From Bacillota bacterium (lineage in GTDB: Bacteria; Bacillota; Clostridia; Saccharofermentanales; Saccharofermentanaceae), in the NCBI GenBank assembly GCA_023397475.1, contig JAEWUD010000046.1:1-15696 (forward strand): a stretch of 15,696 nucleotides of DNA, in the 5' to 3' direction. The position numbers and the translations under genes were made by a program. Of the stretch, positions 1 to 7,062 are shown one piece after another; position 1 is the first letter of the stretch, and the number at the start of each line of letters is the position of its first letter. Under the pieces are notes generated by a model. The model was not told where the DNA came from and did no database searches. It saw only the letters and a list, made by a program, of their open reading frames with translations.

Positions 1-1877
1 CCCTTCCTGTCACGTCCGTGCATCGGATTCGCGCCCGGAGCGAAGGGCTCGCCGGCTTTGCGTCCATCGGGGGTTGAACCGGTCATCTTACCGTAGACAA
101 CATTCGATGTGATCGTGAGTATCGACATCGTCGGAATACTGTCGCGGTACGTCGGATGCTTCGACAACTCTGTCATGAAGCTCTTCACGACATTCGTCGC
201 CATCTTATCGGCGCGCGGATCGTCATTTCCGTACGCCGGGTATTCTCCGTCGATCTCGAAATCCGTCACAAGACCGCTCTCGTTCCGGATCGGGCGTACC
301 TTGGCATACCGGATCGCCGATAAGCTGTCCGTGACCACCGAAAGTCCCGCGATGCCACATGCCATTGTACGGACGATCTTCTCGTCATGCAAGGCCATCT
401 CAAGGTTCTCGTAACAATACTTGTCATGCATATAATGAATAACGTTGAGCGAATTGATATAGAGTTTACTGAGCCACGCGCACATCTCCGAGAATCGCGA
501 CATCACCTGATCATAATTCAGAAGCTCGCCGGCAAGAGGTTCGCGTACCGGACCGATCTGTTCGCCGGTCTTCTCGTCCCGGCCTCCGTTGATCGCGTAC
601 AGCAAAGCCTTGGCGAGGTTGGCGCGGGCGCCGAAGAATTGCATCTGCTTACCTACGCGCATTGCGGAGACACAGCAGGCAATCGCGTAATCGTCACCGA
701 ACTTTTCGCGCATCAGATCATCGCTCTCATATTGCAGTGAACTCGTATCGATCGACAGTCGGGAACAATAATTCTTGAACGCCCTGGGCAAGGACTTGCT
801 CCAGAGAACCGTCATATTGGGTTCGGGTGCCGGTCCGAGATTCCGGAGCGTATGCAGGAAACGGAAGGACATCTTCGTTACAAGGTGTCGTCCATCCAGA
901 CCGATTCCACCGATCGATTCTGTCACCCATGTCGGATCCCCCGAGAATAATTCATCATACGCCGGCGTACGCAGAAATCGCACCATACGAAGCTTCATGA
1001 TGAAGTGGTCGACGATCTCCTGAACCTCGGACTCCGTGATCTTCTGTTCCCGCAGATCCCGTTCGGCGTAGATGTCGAGGAAGGTCGAGACGCGCCCTAA
1101 GGACATCGCCGCTCCGTTCTGTTCCTTGACCGCACCCAGATACGCGAAATATAGCCACTGAACGGCCTCGCGAAAACTCTCCGCCGGTCGACTGATATCA
1201 AAACCATAGCCTTGCGCCATACGCGTCAAATCATAAAGCGCCCGGATCTGCTCCGAAATCTCTTCCCGCAACTGGATTGTCGATGGGTCCATGATATCCT
1301 GAATCTCTTCGTCCTTCGCTTTGCGCTTCTGATCGATGAGAAACATCGTCCCGTAGAGTGGTACGCGGCGATAATCGCCGATGATGCGACCGCGACCGTA
1401 GGAATCGGGAAGGCCGGTGATCAGGCCTGCGTGGCGAGCCTTCTGCATGTCGGGAGTATACGCGTCGAAAACACCGTCATTATGGGTCTTGCGGTAGCGA
1501 AAAACACGCTCTACCTCGGGGTCCGGCTCTCGTCCGTAGGCTTTCAACGAGGTTCGGACCATGCGGATACCGCCGAAAGGCATAATCGCTCGCTTCAGTG
1601 GCTCATCGGTCTGGAGACCTACGATCTTCTCGCGGGCGGAGTCAATATATCCGGGAGCATGGGAAAGTATTGTCGAGATCGTCCGTTCATCGATATCAAG
1701 GACACCGCCGTTCTGGATTTCCTTCTCGCGAAGTTGCATGACCTCGTCCCAAAGCGCCAGCGTATCGGATGTCGGCGGCGCGAGGAAAGTGTCATCACCG
1801 TCGTACGGCGTGTAGTTGCGGACAATAAAGTCGCGAACGTGAATCTCATCGCACCATTTTCCCGTGTTGAACATCAT
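1..1877 (-). CDS. pflB: Formate C-acetyltransferase (pyruvate formate-lyase), C-terminus cut by window edge
   Basis: Glycyl-radical enzyme that converts pyruvate and CoA to acetyl-CoA and formate in the cytoplasm during anaerobic fermentation. I translated the minus strand by hand: 625 residues are present. Near the N-terminus the VRDFIVRNYTPYDGDD block is typical of PflB. Residues near 160-180 carry GLPDSYGRGRIIGDYRRVPLYG-like sequence, which marks PflB rather than glycerol or choline lyases of the superfamily. The catalytic cysteine pair is at residues 401-402 (ACCVSAM), 17 positions before the E. coli Cys418/Cys419. The frame runs open to the left edge and stops in the TGSTPDGRKAGEPFAPGANP region, so about 120 residues, including the radical glycine loop, lie outside. 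Two adjacent ATGs (1877, 1874) follow a GAGGG site; an upstream in-frame ATG at 1889 lacks one. No pflA activase gene lies upstream of it; downstream is unseen. Confidence 0.95.
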   Translation of the reverse strand, partial: MMFNTGKWCDEIHVRDFIVRNYTPYDGDDTFLAPPTSDTLALWDEVMQLREKEIQNGGVLDIDERTISTILSHAPGYIDSAREKIVGLQTDEPLKRAIMPFGGIRMVRTSLKAYGREPDPEVERVFRYRKTHNDGVFDAYTPDMQKARHAGLITGLPDSYGRGRIIGDYRRVPLYGTMFLIDQKRKAKDEEIQDIMDPSTIQLREEISEQIRALYDLTRMAQGYGFDISRPAESFREAVQWLYFAYLGAVKEQNGAAMSLGRVSTFLDIYAERDLREQKITESEVQEIVDHFIMKLRMVRFLRTPAYDELFSGDPTWVTESIGGIGLDGRHLVTKMSFRFLHTLRNLGPAPEPNMTVLWSKSLPRAFKNYCSRLSIDTSSLQYESDDLMREKFGDDYAIACCVSAMRVGKQMQFFGARANLAKALLYAINGGRDEKTGEQIGPVREPLAGELLNYDQVMSRFSEMCAWLSKLYINSLNVIHYMHDKYCYENLEMALHDEKIVRTMACGIAGLSVVTDSLSAIRYAKVRPIRNESGLVTDFEIDGEYPAYGNDDPRADKMATNVVKSFMTELSKHPTYRDSIPTMSILTITSNVVYGKMTGSTPDGRKAGEPFAPGANPMHGRDRK

Positions 1878-1882
1878 TTCGG

Positions 1883-1887
1883 CCCTC
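1883..1887 (-). promoter_or_regulatory. Shine-Dalgarno site deciding the pflB start
   Basis: On the minus strand GAGGG lies six bases before the ATG at 1877. The ATG at 1889 overlaps this site and has only AT-rich sequence upstream, so initiation at 1877 (or the next codon, 1874) is preferred over 1889. The difference is four residues. Confidence 0.55.
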
Positions 1888-1924
1888 ATATTGGTATAAA
1901 TACAATATTTTGCTCTTTACAAAC

Positions 1925-1953
1925 AGAATACCGTATTTTTCGATTTTCGTTAA
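1925..1953 (-). promoter_or_regulatory. Candidate sigma-A promoter of pflB
   Basis: Minus strand TTAACG (1953-1948) and TATTCT (1930-1925) are separated by exactly 17 bases. Each hexamer matches four of six consensus positions. This would give a leader of about 40 bases before the pflB start. The -35 hexamer sits inside the inverted repeat at 1942-1962. Other AT-rich hexamers nearby could also serve, so this is a moderate call. Confidence 0.4.
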
Positions 1954-1962
1954 CAGAAAATC
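1942..1962. promoter_or_regulatory. Inverted repeat overlapping the pflB -35, possible operator
   Basis: GATTTTC and GAAAATC form a perfect 7-bp inverted repeat around a 7-base spacer, GTTAACA, whose first six bases are also palindromic. The element covers the candidate -35 box of pflB, where a bound dimeric repressor would block transcription. It does not match the Rex or FNR/CRP consensus closely, so no regulator is named. The arms are AT-rich and could arise by chance. Confidence 0.35.
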
Positions 1963-2071
1963 TCGAATACACGCCACAAATTTTTCGGGCAAAAGTGGCA
2001 TGCAATGGGTCAGGTTCAACAGATTTTCGAAAGTGTTATTGAAAAATATTGGATATTAGTTGTCAGCGCAC

Positions 2072-2698
2072 TTATCCGGCCGCACTCAGATGTTCAACGA
2101 GAATTCGTATGCCGATCCCGATCAGAATCAAGCCGCCAAGAATTTCCGCGGCCTTGCCGAACATTGAGCCGAGCCGTCTTCCGAGAGATCCGCCGAGTAT
2201 TGAAAATATCAGACAGACAACCCCAATGATCGCCGCCGACATCCAGATATCCGTATCGAGGACGGCAAAGCTGATTCCTACGGCGAGAGCGTCAATTGAG
2301 GTTGCGACGGCGAGGAAGAGCAGCCGTCTCAAACCGAAAATCGCGCGATCCGCGGTTTCCTGTTCTTCCGGAGTCTTTGTAATATCACACGCATCTGCCT
2401 CGGCTGCCTTACGAGATTGAAGAATGTCCTTCAGGGATTCATAGAGCATGCGCCCGCCGATTCCCGCGAGCATAAGGAATGCGATCCAATGGTCGAGCTG
2501 CTCGATATACCCGCGAAAACTCGTCGCCAGGAAGAATCCGATAACCGGCATAGCGGCCTGAAACAGACCAAACAACAGGGCCATTTTGATGATCTCACGA
2601 GATTTGATGCGGCATGCCGCGATACCTGAGGAGACGGAAACGGCAAAGGCATCCATCGCCAGACCGATCGCAGTCAACAGTATGATATAAAAGCTCAT
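2072..2698 (-). CDS. mntP: Putative manganese efflux pump MntP
   Basis: Integral membrane protein of the MntP family, which exports Mn2+ and limits its toxicity. The 208-residue product has about six hydrophobic segments arranged as two similar halves. Each half carries the conserved membrane aspartate: MDAFAVS at Asp16 and SIDALAVG at Asp136. Glycine-rich helices LAGIGGRMLYE and LGGLILIGIGIRIL close each half. The charged loop between halves (about residues 92-120) is somewhat long; the family usually has 180-190 residues. The ATG at 2698 is preceded by GGAGGGTG at good spacing. It reads in the same direction as pflB, with 194 bases between them, and diverges from pyk. The family function is established in E. 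coli; here it is by homology. Confidence 0.92.
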   Translation of the reverse strand: MSFYIILLTAIGLAMDAFAVSVSSGIAACRIKSREIIKMALLFGLFQAAMPVIGFFLATSFRGYIEQLDHWIAFLMLAGIGGRMLYESLKDILQSRKAAEADACDITKTPEEQETADRAIFGLRRLLFLAVATSIDALAVGISFAVLDTDIWMSAAIIGVVCLIFSILGGSLGRRLGSMFGKAAEILGGLILIGIGIRILVEHLSAAG

Positions 2699-2721
2699 GA
2701 AAACACCCTCCGTTTCACCGT

Positions 2722-2750
2722 ATTTTGCACGCTTTGATTTTTTCTGTCAA
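2722..2750 (-). promoter_or_regulatory. Promoter of mntP
   Basis: Minus strand perfect TTGACA (2750-2745), 17-base spacer, then CAAAAT (2727-2722), which matches four of six -10 positions. Transcription would begin about 15-20 bases before the mntP ATG, leaving a leader barely long enough for the ribosome binding site. That excludes a leader riboswitch in front of this gene from this promoter. Confidence 0.6.
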
Positions 2751-2801
2751 TCCGGTTCTCAGGAGATATCATTTCATGTTATTATGTGGAGCGTTTTCGT
2801 T

Positions 2802-2826
2802 TATACTTAAATTATGATGCGATAAT
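2802..2826 (+). promoter_or_regulatory. AT-rich probable promoter zone for pyk
   Basis: This stretch holds several -10-like hexamers on the plus strand: TATACT (2802), TATGAT (2813) and GATAAT (2821). None has a convincing -35 at 16-18 bases, so the exact promoter cannot be assigned. It lies 55-80 bases before the pyk start, in the divergent mntP/pyk spacer, and a pyk promoter must lie in this spacer. Confidence 0.3.
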
Positions 2827-2880
2827 TTTTTGTTTTGGGCCCGAACATGCTTTTGTGGTTTAAGACGAATTGAGGTGTAT

Positions 2881-4644
2881 ATGTATATGAGAAAGACGAA
2901 GATCATTTGTACTCTCGGACCGGCTGCGGAATCGGACGATATCGTTCGCAAGCTCATGCTGACAGGTATGAACGTCGCCCGTTTCAATTTCTCCCACGGC
3001 TCCTATGAAGAGCACCTGGGGCGTATCGAGTGCGTGAAGAGAATCCGGGAAGAACTGAATCTTCCGGTCGCCCTGCTCCTCGACACGAAGGGTCCCGAGA
3101 TTCGAACCGGCTCCTTCGAGGGTGGCAAGGTTATGCTTACCGAAGGTGAGATCGTCGTCATCCGGCACAAGGACATCAAGGGTACCGCGAAGGAGTTCTC
3201 CGTCACGTACAAGGGTCTTCCCGAGGACGTTACGGTCGATTCCCGCATTCTGATCGATGACGGTCTGATTGAGCTCATCGTTACGGAAGTTAAAGACGAT
3301 GACATCTACTGCCGCGTGCAGAACGGCGGTCCGGTCTCGGACAAGAAGAGCATCAACGTACCCGGGACGGAGCTCCGTCTTCCCGCCCTGACACAGAAGG
3401 ATATCCAGGATATCGAGTTCGGTATCGAGAACGGAATTGATTTCATCGCCGCCTCTTTCGTCCGGAAGCCGCGCGATGTGCAGGAGATCCGCCATATTCT
3501 TGAGAAGCACAATGCCCAGGACATCAATATCATCGCCAAGATCGAGAACGGTGAAGGTGTCCAGAATTTTGAAGACATCCTGAAGGTCGCCGACGGCATC
3601 ATGGTCGCCCGCGGTGACCTGGGTGTCGAGATCCCTGCCTCCGAGGTTCCGATCGTTCAGAAGAACATCATCAAGCAGTGCCAGAACTTCGGCAAGATAT
3701 CGATTACCGCAACACAGATGCTTGATTCGATGATTCGTAATCCACGTCCGACACGAGCCGAGGTCAGCGATGTCGCGAACGCGATTTTCGACGGAACGAG
3801 CGCGGTTATGCTCTCCGGCGAGACAGCCGCCGGCAAATACCCGATCGAATCTCTCGAGATGATGGTCGAGATCGCCCGCAGAACCGAGAGTTCGATCGAT
3901 TACTGGAAGAATCTGCAGAATACCCGGTATACGATGCTCTCCTCGGTCGCGAACGCGATCAGCCATGCGACGTGCACGACCGCGATGGATCTGAACGCAA
4001 AGGCGATCATAACCATCACCCACGCCGGACGCACGGCGCGACTCGTCTCTCGATTCCGCCCCGGCTGCCCTGTCGTCGCGACGACGGTGTACCCTCGCGT
4101 ACAACGACAGCTTAATTTATCCTGGGGCATCTGCCCGATCCTTGTCGACGAAGTCCAGACAACGGATGAGATGTTCGATGTCGGTTTGTCTGCGGCGAAG
4201 AAATGCGGATTCCTTTTTGACGGAGATATCATTGTCATGACAGGCGGCACACCGATCGGTATGAGCGGAACAACCAATACGATCAAGGTGCAAACCATCG
4301 GACACTCCCTTGTTCAAGGCAAGGGTCTCAAGGTCTCCGATGACGCCCCCGTGAAGGTAACGGGAACGGTTCTTCTGATCCGTGACCCCGAGCATCTCCC
4401 GGAATGCGATATCGAGCCCAATGATGAGATTATTCTCGTCGCGCCTTATACAAACAATCGTATGATGCCTTTGATTCGCAAGGCGAAGGCACTCGTGGTC
4501 GAAGATGACGACCCAACCTCGCATACGGCAACCGCCGCTGTCGCACTTGAGATCCCGGCCATTCTGTCGAGCGAGAATGCGACCCGGCTGTTGAAAGACG
4601 GCTGGACAGTTACCGTAGACATCGATCAGGGTGTGATTTCGTGA
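2881..4644 (+). CDS. pyk: Pyruvate kinase with C-terminal PEP-utiliser-like domain
   Basis: Last step of glycolysis: transfers phosphate from phosphoenolpyruvate to ADP, giving pyruvate and ATP. The 587-residue length equals Bacillus-type enzymes and exceeds E. coli PykF (470). Motifs: KTKIICTLGPA (4-15), NVARFNFSHG (31-40), DTKGPEIRTG (68-77), catalytic Lys220 in IIAKIENGEG, ARGDLGVEIP (243-252), and TATQMLDSM then LSGETAAGKYP (311-321). The glutamate after TKGP is the residue linked to K+-dependent activity in the family. Residues about 490-587 form an extra domain with a TSH triad (546-548), like the mobile phosphohistidine domain of PEP synthase and PPDK. Start: GAGG lies five bases before ATG 2881; ATG 2887 gives the more usual MRKTK start and is equally possible. 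Probably cotranscribed with the next gene. Confidence 0.97.
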   Translation: MYMRKTKIICTLGPAAESDDIVRKLMLTGMNVARFNFSHGSYEEHLGRIECVKRIREELNLPVALLLDTKGPEIRTGSFEGGKVMLTEGEIVVIRHKDIKGTAKEFSVTYKGLPEDVTVDSRILIDDGLIELIVTEVKDDDIYCRVQNGGPVSDKKSINVPGTELRLPALTQKDIQDIEFGIENGIDFIAASFVRKPRDVQEIRHILEKHNAQDINIIAKIENGEGVQNFEDILKVADGIMVARGDLGVEIPASEVPIVQKNIIKQCQNFGKISITATQMLDSMIRNPRPTRAEVSDVANAIFDGTSAVMLSGETAAGKYPIESLEMMVEIARRTESSIDYWKNLQNTRYTMLSSVANAISHATCTTAMDLNAKAIITITHAGRTARLVSRFRPGCPVVATTVYPRVQRQLNLSWGICPILVDEVQTTDEMFDVGLSAAKKCGFLFDGDIIVMTGGTPIGMSGTTNTIKVQTIGHSLVQGKGLKVSDDAPVKVTGTVLLIRDPEHLPECDIEPNDEIILVAPYTNNRMMPLIRKAKALVVEDDDPTSHTATAAVALEIPAILSSENATRLLKDGWTVTVDIDQGVIS

Positions 4645-4672
4645 CACGCCTTCTTCCCGAACGGAGGAAAGA

Positions 4673-5467
4673 ATGACCCTATACGAGGCGATCGTACTCT
4701 TTTTCATCTACAGTTTTCTCGGTTGGATACTCGAGTCCGTGTATTGTTCCATTCACGAGAAGCATATCGTAAACCGTGGTTTTCTTTTCGGGCCTCTTTG
4801 TCCGATCTATGGATTCGGCTCACTTCTGCTTCTCGTGACGCTCACTCCGGTCGTGTCACAGCCCTTGCTTGTTTTCGCGATCGCTTTTCTTCTTACATCG
4901 CTTCTCGAGTATGTCGTCAGCTTCCTCCTGGAGGTTCTTTTCAAGAAATCCTGGTGGGATTACTCCCATATGCCGCTGAATATCAACGGACGCGTCTGGC
5001 TGCCCTTCAGCTTCGTCTGGGGCGGTCTTGCCATGCTTTTGCTTTACGTTGTTCATCCGTTCTTTCACGGACTGTTGGCGCGGCTTCCGGAAACGGCGGT
5101 TCTGGTGATCGCCATCGTCGCCTTGATTCTTCTGGTTACCGATATTGTCTTCTCGATACGCGACAATGTTATCTTCAACCGCGAGATGAATCGGCTCGCA
5201 GAACTCTCCGCGAAGATTGATCACCTGAAAGAAGAGATTCTTCGCTTCTCTTCGGCTCGACGTGATGAATTGAAGGCATTTGGGGCGGGTCAGAGGGAGC
5301 GATTGGAACGCGAACTTGCAAGTCTGTTGGCACAGCGAGAATCCGTCACGGACGCCTTTGTCGCACGTATGAAGCGTATTCTTGACGCCTTCCCTCACAT
5401 TAAGTTGAGCCACAGAGACAAGATCAGCCTGCGAGAGTTGCTCTCGAATTTCCGTCGGGAGAAATGA
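4673..5467 (+). CDS. PF06541 family membrane protein (putative ABC transporter permease) with coiled-coil tail
   Basis: 264-residue membrane protein of a family annotated as putative ABC transporter permease (CmpB-like). No substrate or partner is known to me, and no ATPase gene is nearby, so the transporter label is doubtful. The family signature is clear: FLGWILESVYCSIHEKHIVN (15-34) runs into RGFLFGPLCPIYGFG (35-49), then WWDYSHMPLNINGRVWL (94-110) and FVWGG. About five membrane segments lie near residues 4-22, 46-62, 64-88, 110-128 and 141-161. Residues about 165-235 are charged and heptad-like, a likely cytoplasmic coiled coil, followed by a basic tail. GGAGG lies six bases before the ATG. 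It begins 28 bases after pyk with no terminator between, so the two are probably one transcript. Confidence 0.85.
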   Translation: MTLYEAIVLFFIYSFLGWILESVYCSIHEKHIVNRGFLFGPLCPIYGFGSLLLLVTLTPVVSQPLLVFAIAFLLTSLLEYVVSFLLEVLFKKSWWDYSHMPLNINGRVWLPFSFVWGGLAMLLLYVVHPFFHGLLARLPETAVLVIAIVALILLVTDIVFSIRDNVIFNREMNRLAELSAKIDHLKEEILRFSSARRDELKAFGAGQRERLERELASLLAQRESVTDAFVARMKRILDAFPHIKLSHRDKISLRELLSNFRREK

Positions 5468-5519
5468 ACAAATCCTGTCGCAAACGCTAGTCTTTAACTG
5501 CGTAACTCTTCCCCGAACA

Positions 5520-5547
5520 GCCCCGGATTGGGGGCGACTTTCATTTT
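5520..5547 (+). terminator. Weak intrinsic terminator candidate after the pyk unit
   Basis: GCCCC (5520-5524) pairs with GGGGC (5531-5535) across a six-base loop, followed by a T-rich but interrupted tail (GACTTTCATTTT). It lies about 50 bases after the PF06541 gene and just before the promoter of the next gene, the expected place. The short stem and broken T tract keep confidence low. Confidence 0.4.
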
Positions 5548-5558
5548 AGCTTGTCATA

Positions 5559-5567
5559 TGTTATAAT
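5559..5567 (+). promoter_or_regulatory. Extended -10 promoter of the SH3b-3D gene
   Basis: TGTTATAAT is a perfect extended -10 element (TGnTATAAT). No good -35 is visible 17 bases upstream, which is normal for extended -10 promoters. Transcription would start near 5574, giving a leader of about 60 bases that includes a small hairpin (CGCTG/CAGCG, 5600-5615) before the ribosome binding site. Confidence 0.6.
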
Positions 5568-5634
5568 TGCTTCGGCGAGTTATTGTTTTTATGACAATCC
5601 GCTGCAATGACAGCGATTCATCGGAAAGGACGCT

Positions 5635-6891
5635 ATGAAGTTTATCGGGATACCGAGAAGAGAGAAGAATAAAGGCGAGAAGGTTCGTTCCGTCGTAGGC
5701 GGCATCTTACTTTTCACTTTTGTGTTCGTCTGCGTTCTGGGAGCCGAGTCCGTCCTGTCCGATCGCCCGAGTTCTTCCGACGATGTATCGATCGATCCCG
5801 TATTCACCGCTTCCAGCAGCACAGATATCGAATTGCTTCCGGTAGGACTCGACGAGTCTTTGCCTTCCCTTGCGAACCGCTCCGAAGATCCGGCCGATAT
5901 GCTGACGGTTCCTGTAGACGATGATTCCACTCCGGATGCGAGCGTTACCACGCACCTTCCATATTCTGTATTTCTGGCCATTGAGACAGCGAAGAATCTC
6001 CCCCCGGTCGTCACGCCTCCGCAGACAGTAACGCCGGCTCCTGTTGAGACACCGGAGAATGTTCATTACTATGTTATCGCCGAATTGAGCGTACGGGTCG
6101 GCCCCGGTACGGATTTCGAGAAGATCGGCGCGCTTGTCGCGGGTGATGAAGTCGATACGATCGCATCCGTTGATAACGGTTGGAAGAAACTTTCCGACGG
6201 CACCTACGTTATTGACGATTATTTATCCCTTATTCCGCCTGAGACAGAGCTCACTGCGACATTCTATGTCACCGGCGAAGCCAATGTGCGTTCGGGCCCG
6301 GGAACCGGGTACGAGGTTGTTAAGACACTTGTAAAGGGTGATGCGATCTCTGTGATTGCCGTCACCTCCAACGGTTGGTACAAGACCATAAAGGGCACAT
6401 ACGTCAGCAAAGAAGTCTGTTCCGACACACCGCCGGCAACGCCGACGCCGGTTCCGACGAAGGCTCCTACGAAGGCGCCCACGCCCGTTCCTCAGCCTAC
6501 CAAGGCTCCTGCTCCGACATCGGCTCCGACAGCAACGGTTAAGGCCGGCGATTCGATCGAATGCACCATTACTTTTTACGGTCCTCAATTAAAGAAGGAC
6601 GGTACGTATTCGACAACGACAAAATCCGGCGCCGCATGTGTCGTCGGCACGACGGTCGCCGCTGACTGGAGTGTAATTCCAAAGAATTCCACGATCTATA
6701 TTCCTGGCTTGCCCTTAAACCTGTATGACGGTTCGTACGCAGACGACGGTTATTACACGGTTCAGGATGTCGGCAGTGCGGTAAAGGGATACAAGATCGA
6801 TATATATGTTCCTTCCGAAGAGATCGCGAACCAACTGAACAACGGGAAGAAATGGACCGTAAACATTATTTCAGTGGGAAGTAACGACTAA
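5635..6891 (+). CDS. Membrane-anchored protein with two SH3b domains and a C-terminal 3D domain
   Basis: A 418-residue cell-envelope protein, probably acting on peptidoglycan outside the membrane. A basic N-terminus (1-18) precedes one hydrophobic segment (about 19-37), which would serve as an uncleaved anchor or signal. An acidic, Ser-rich stretch (40-140) follows. Two bacterial SH3 domains span about 144-199 and 207-261; each has the (V)RxGPGT...G.....GWxK pattern. A Thr/Pro/Lys linker (264-300) leads to a 3D domain (about 308-414) with its three conserved aspartates in AADWSVIP (D344), VQDVGSAVKG (D378) and KIDIYVP (D389). The 3D fold resembles the MltA lytic transglycosylase core and is shared with Rpf/YabE-type wall proteins. 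AAAGGA precedes the ATG. It has its own promoter. Wall turnover is inferred from domains; the exact bond cut is unknown. Confidence 0.85.
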   Translation: MKFIGIPRREKNKGEKVRSVVGGILLFTFVFVCVLGAESVLSDRPSSSDDVSIDPVFTASSSTDIELLPVGLDESLPSLANRSEDPADMLTVPVDDDSTPDASVTTHLPYSVFLAIETAKNLPPVVTPPQTVTPAPVETPENVHYYVIAELSVRVGPGTDFEKIGALVAGDEVDTIASVDNGWKKLSDGTYVIDDYLSLIPPETELTATFYVTGEANVRSGPGTGYEVVKTLVKGDAISVIAVTSNGWYKTIKGTYVSKEVCSDTPPATPTPVPTKAPTKAPTPVPQPTKAPAPTSAPTATVKAGDSIECTITFYGPQLKKDGTYSTTTKSGAACVVGTTVAADWSVIPKNSTIYIPGLPLNLYDGSYADDGYYTVQDVGSAVKGYKIDIYVPSEEIANQLNNGKKWTVNIISVGSND

Positions 6892-6970
6892 CCGTATTAA
6901 GTGCGACCTGGTAACTTGCGTTGTATACGGAGAACACCTTTCGGACAGAACATCATAGGAATTTCATTGT

Positions 6971-7000
6971 AAAAAGCGTCGCACGGTCGCTCTTGTTTTT
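6971..7000 (+). terminator. Possible weak terminator between the 3D gene and RNase J
   Basis: AAAAAGCG (6971-6978) can partly pair with CGCTCTTGTTTTT (6988-7000), giving a short GC stem with A-rich and T-rich flanks. It lies in the 171-base spacer between the two genes. No clear promoter for RNase J is visible after it, so this may equally be an attenuating or chance structure. The rest of the spacer shows nothing else I can support. Confidence 0.25.
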
Positions 7001-7062
7001 GTGCGCGCCTCTTGCAATGATCTTGCTACGCGAAACGATTCAACACCGAAAGGAACTACCAT

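Noticed and set aside
1212..2042. 276-codon open frame on the plus strand across pflB
   Set aside because: Antisense to an unmistakable PflB with catalytic motifs; no ribosome binding site or family resemblance.
2699..2760. Mn2+-sensing yybP-ykoY riboswitch in front of mntP
   Set aside because: The good promoter lies only about 25 bases from the start codon, leaving no room for the roughly 100-base aptamer.
2830..2880. Upstream non-ATG start for pyk adding 17 residues
   Set aside because: The extra residues do not match the family, and the GAGG site precedes ATG 2881, where the canonical N-terminus begins.
2860..4104. 414-codon open frame on the minus strand inside pyk
   Set aside because: It lies antisense to a clear pyruvate kinase, its translation shows no recognisable domain, and it arises from the G/C-ending codon usage.
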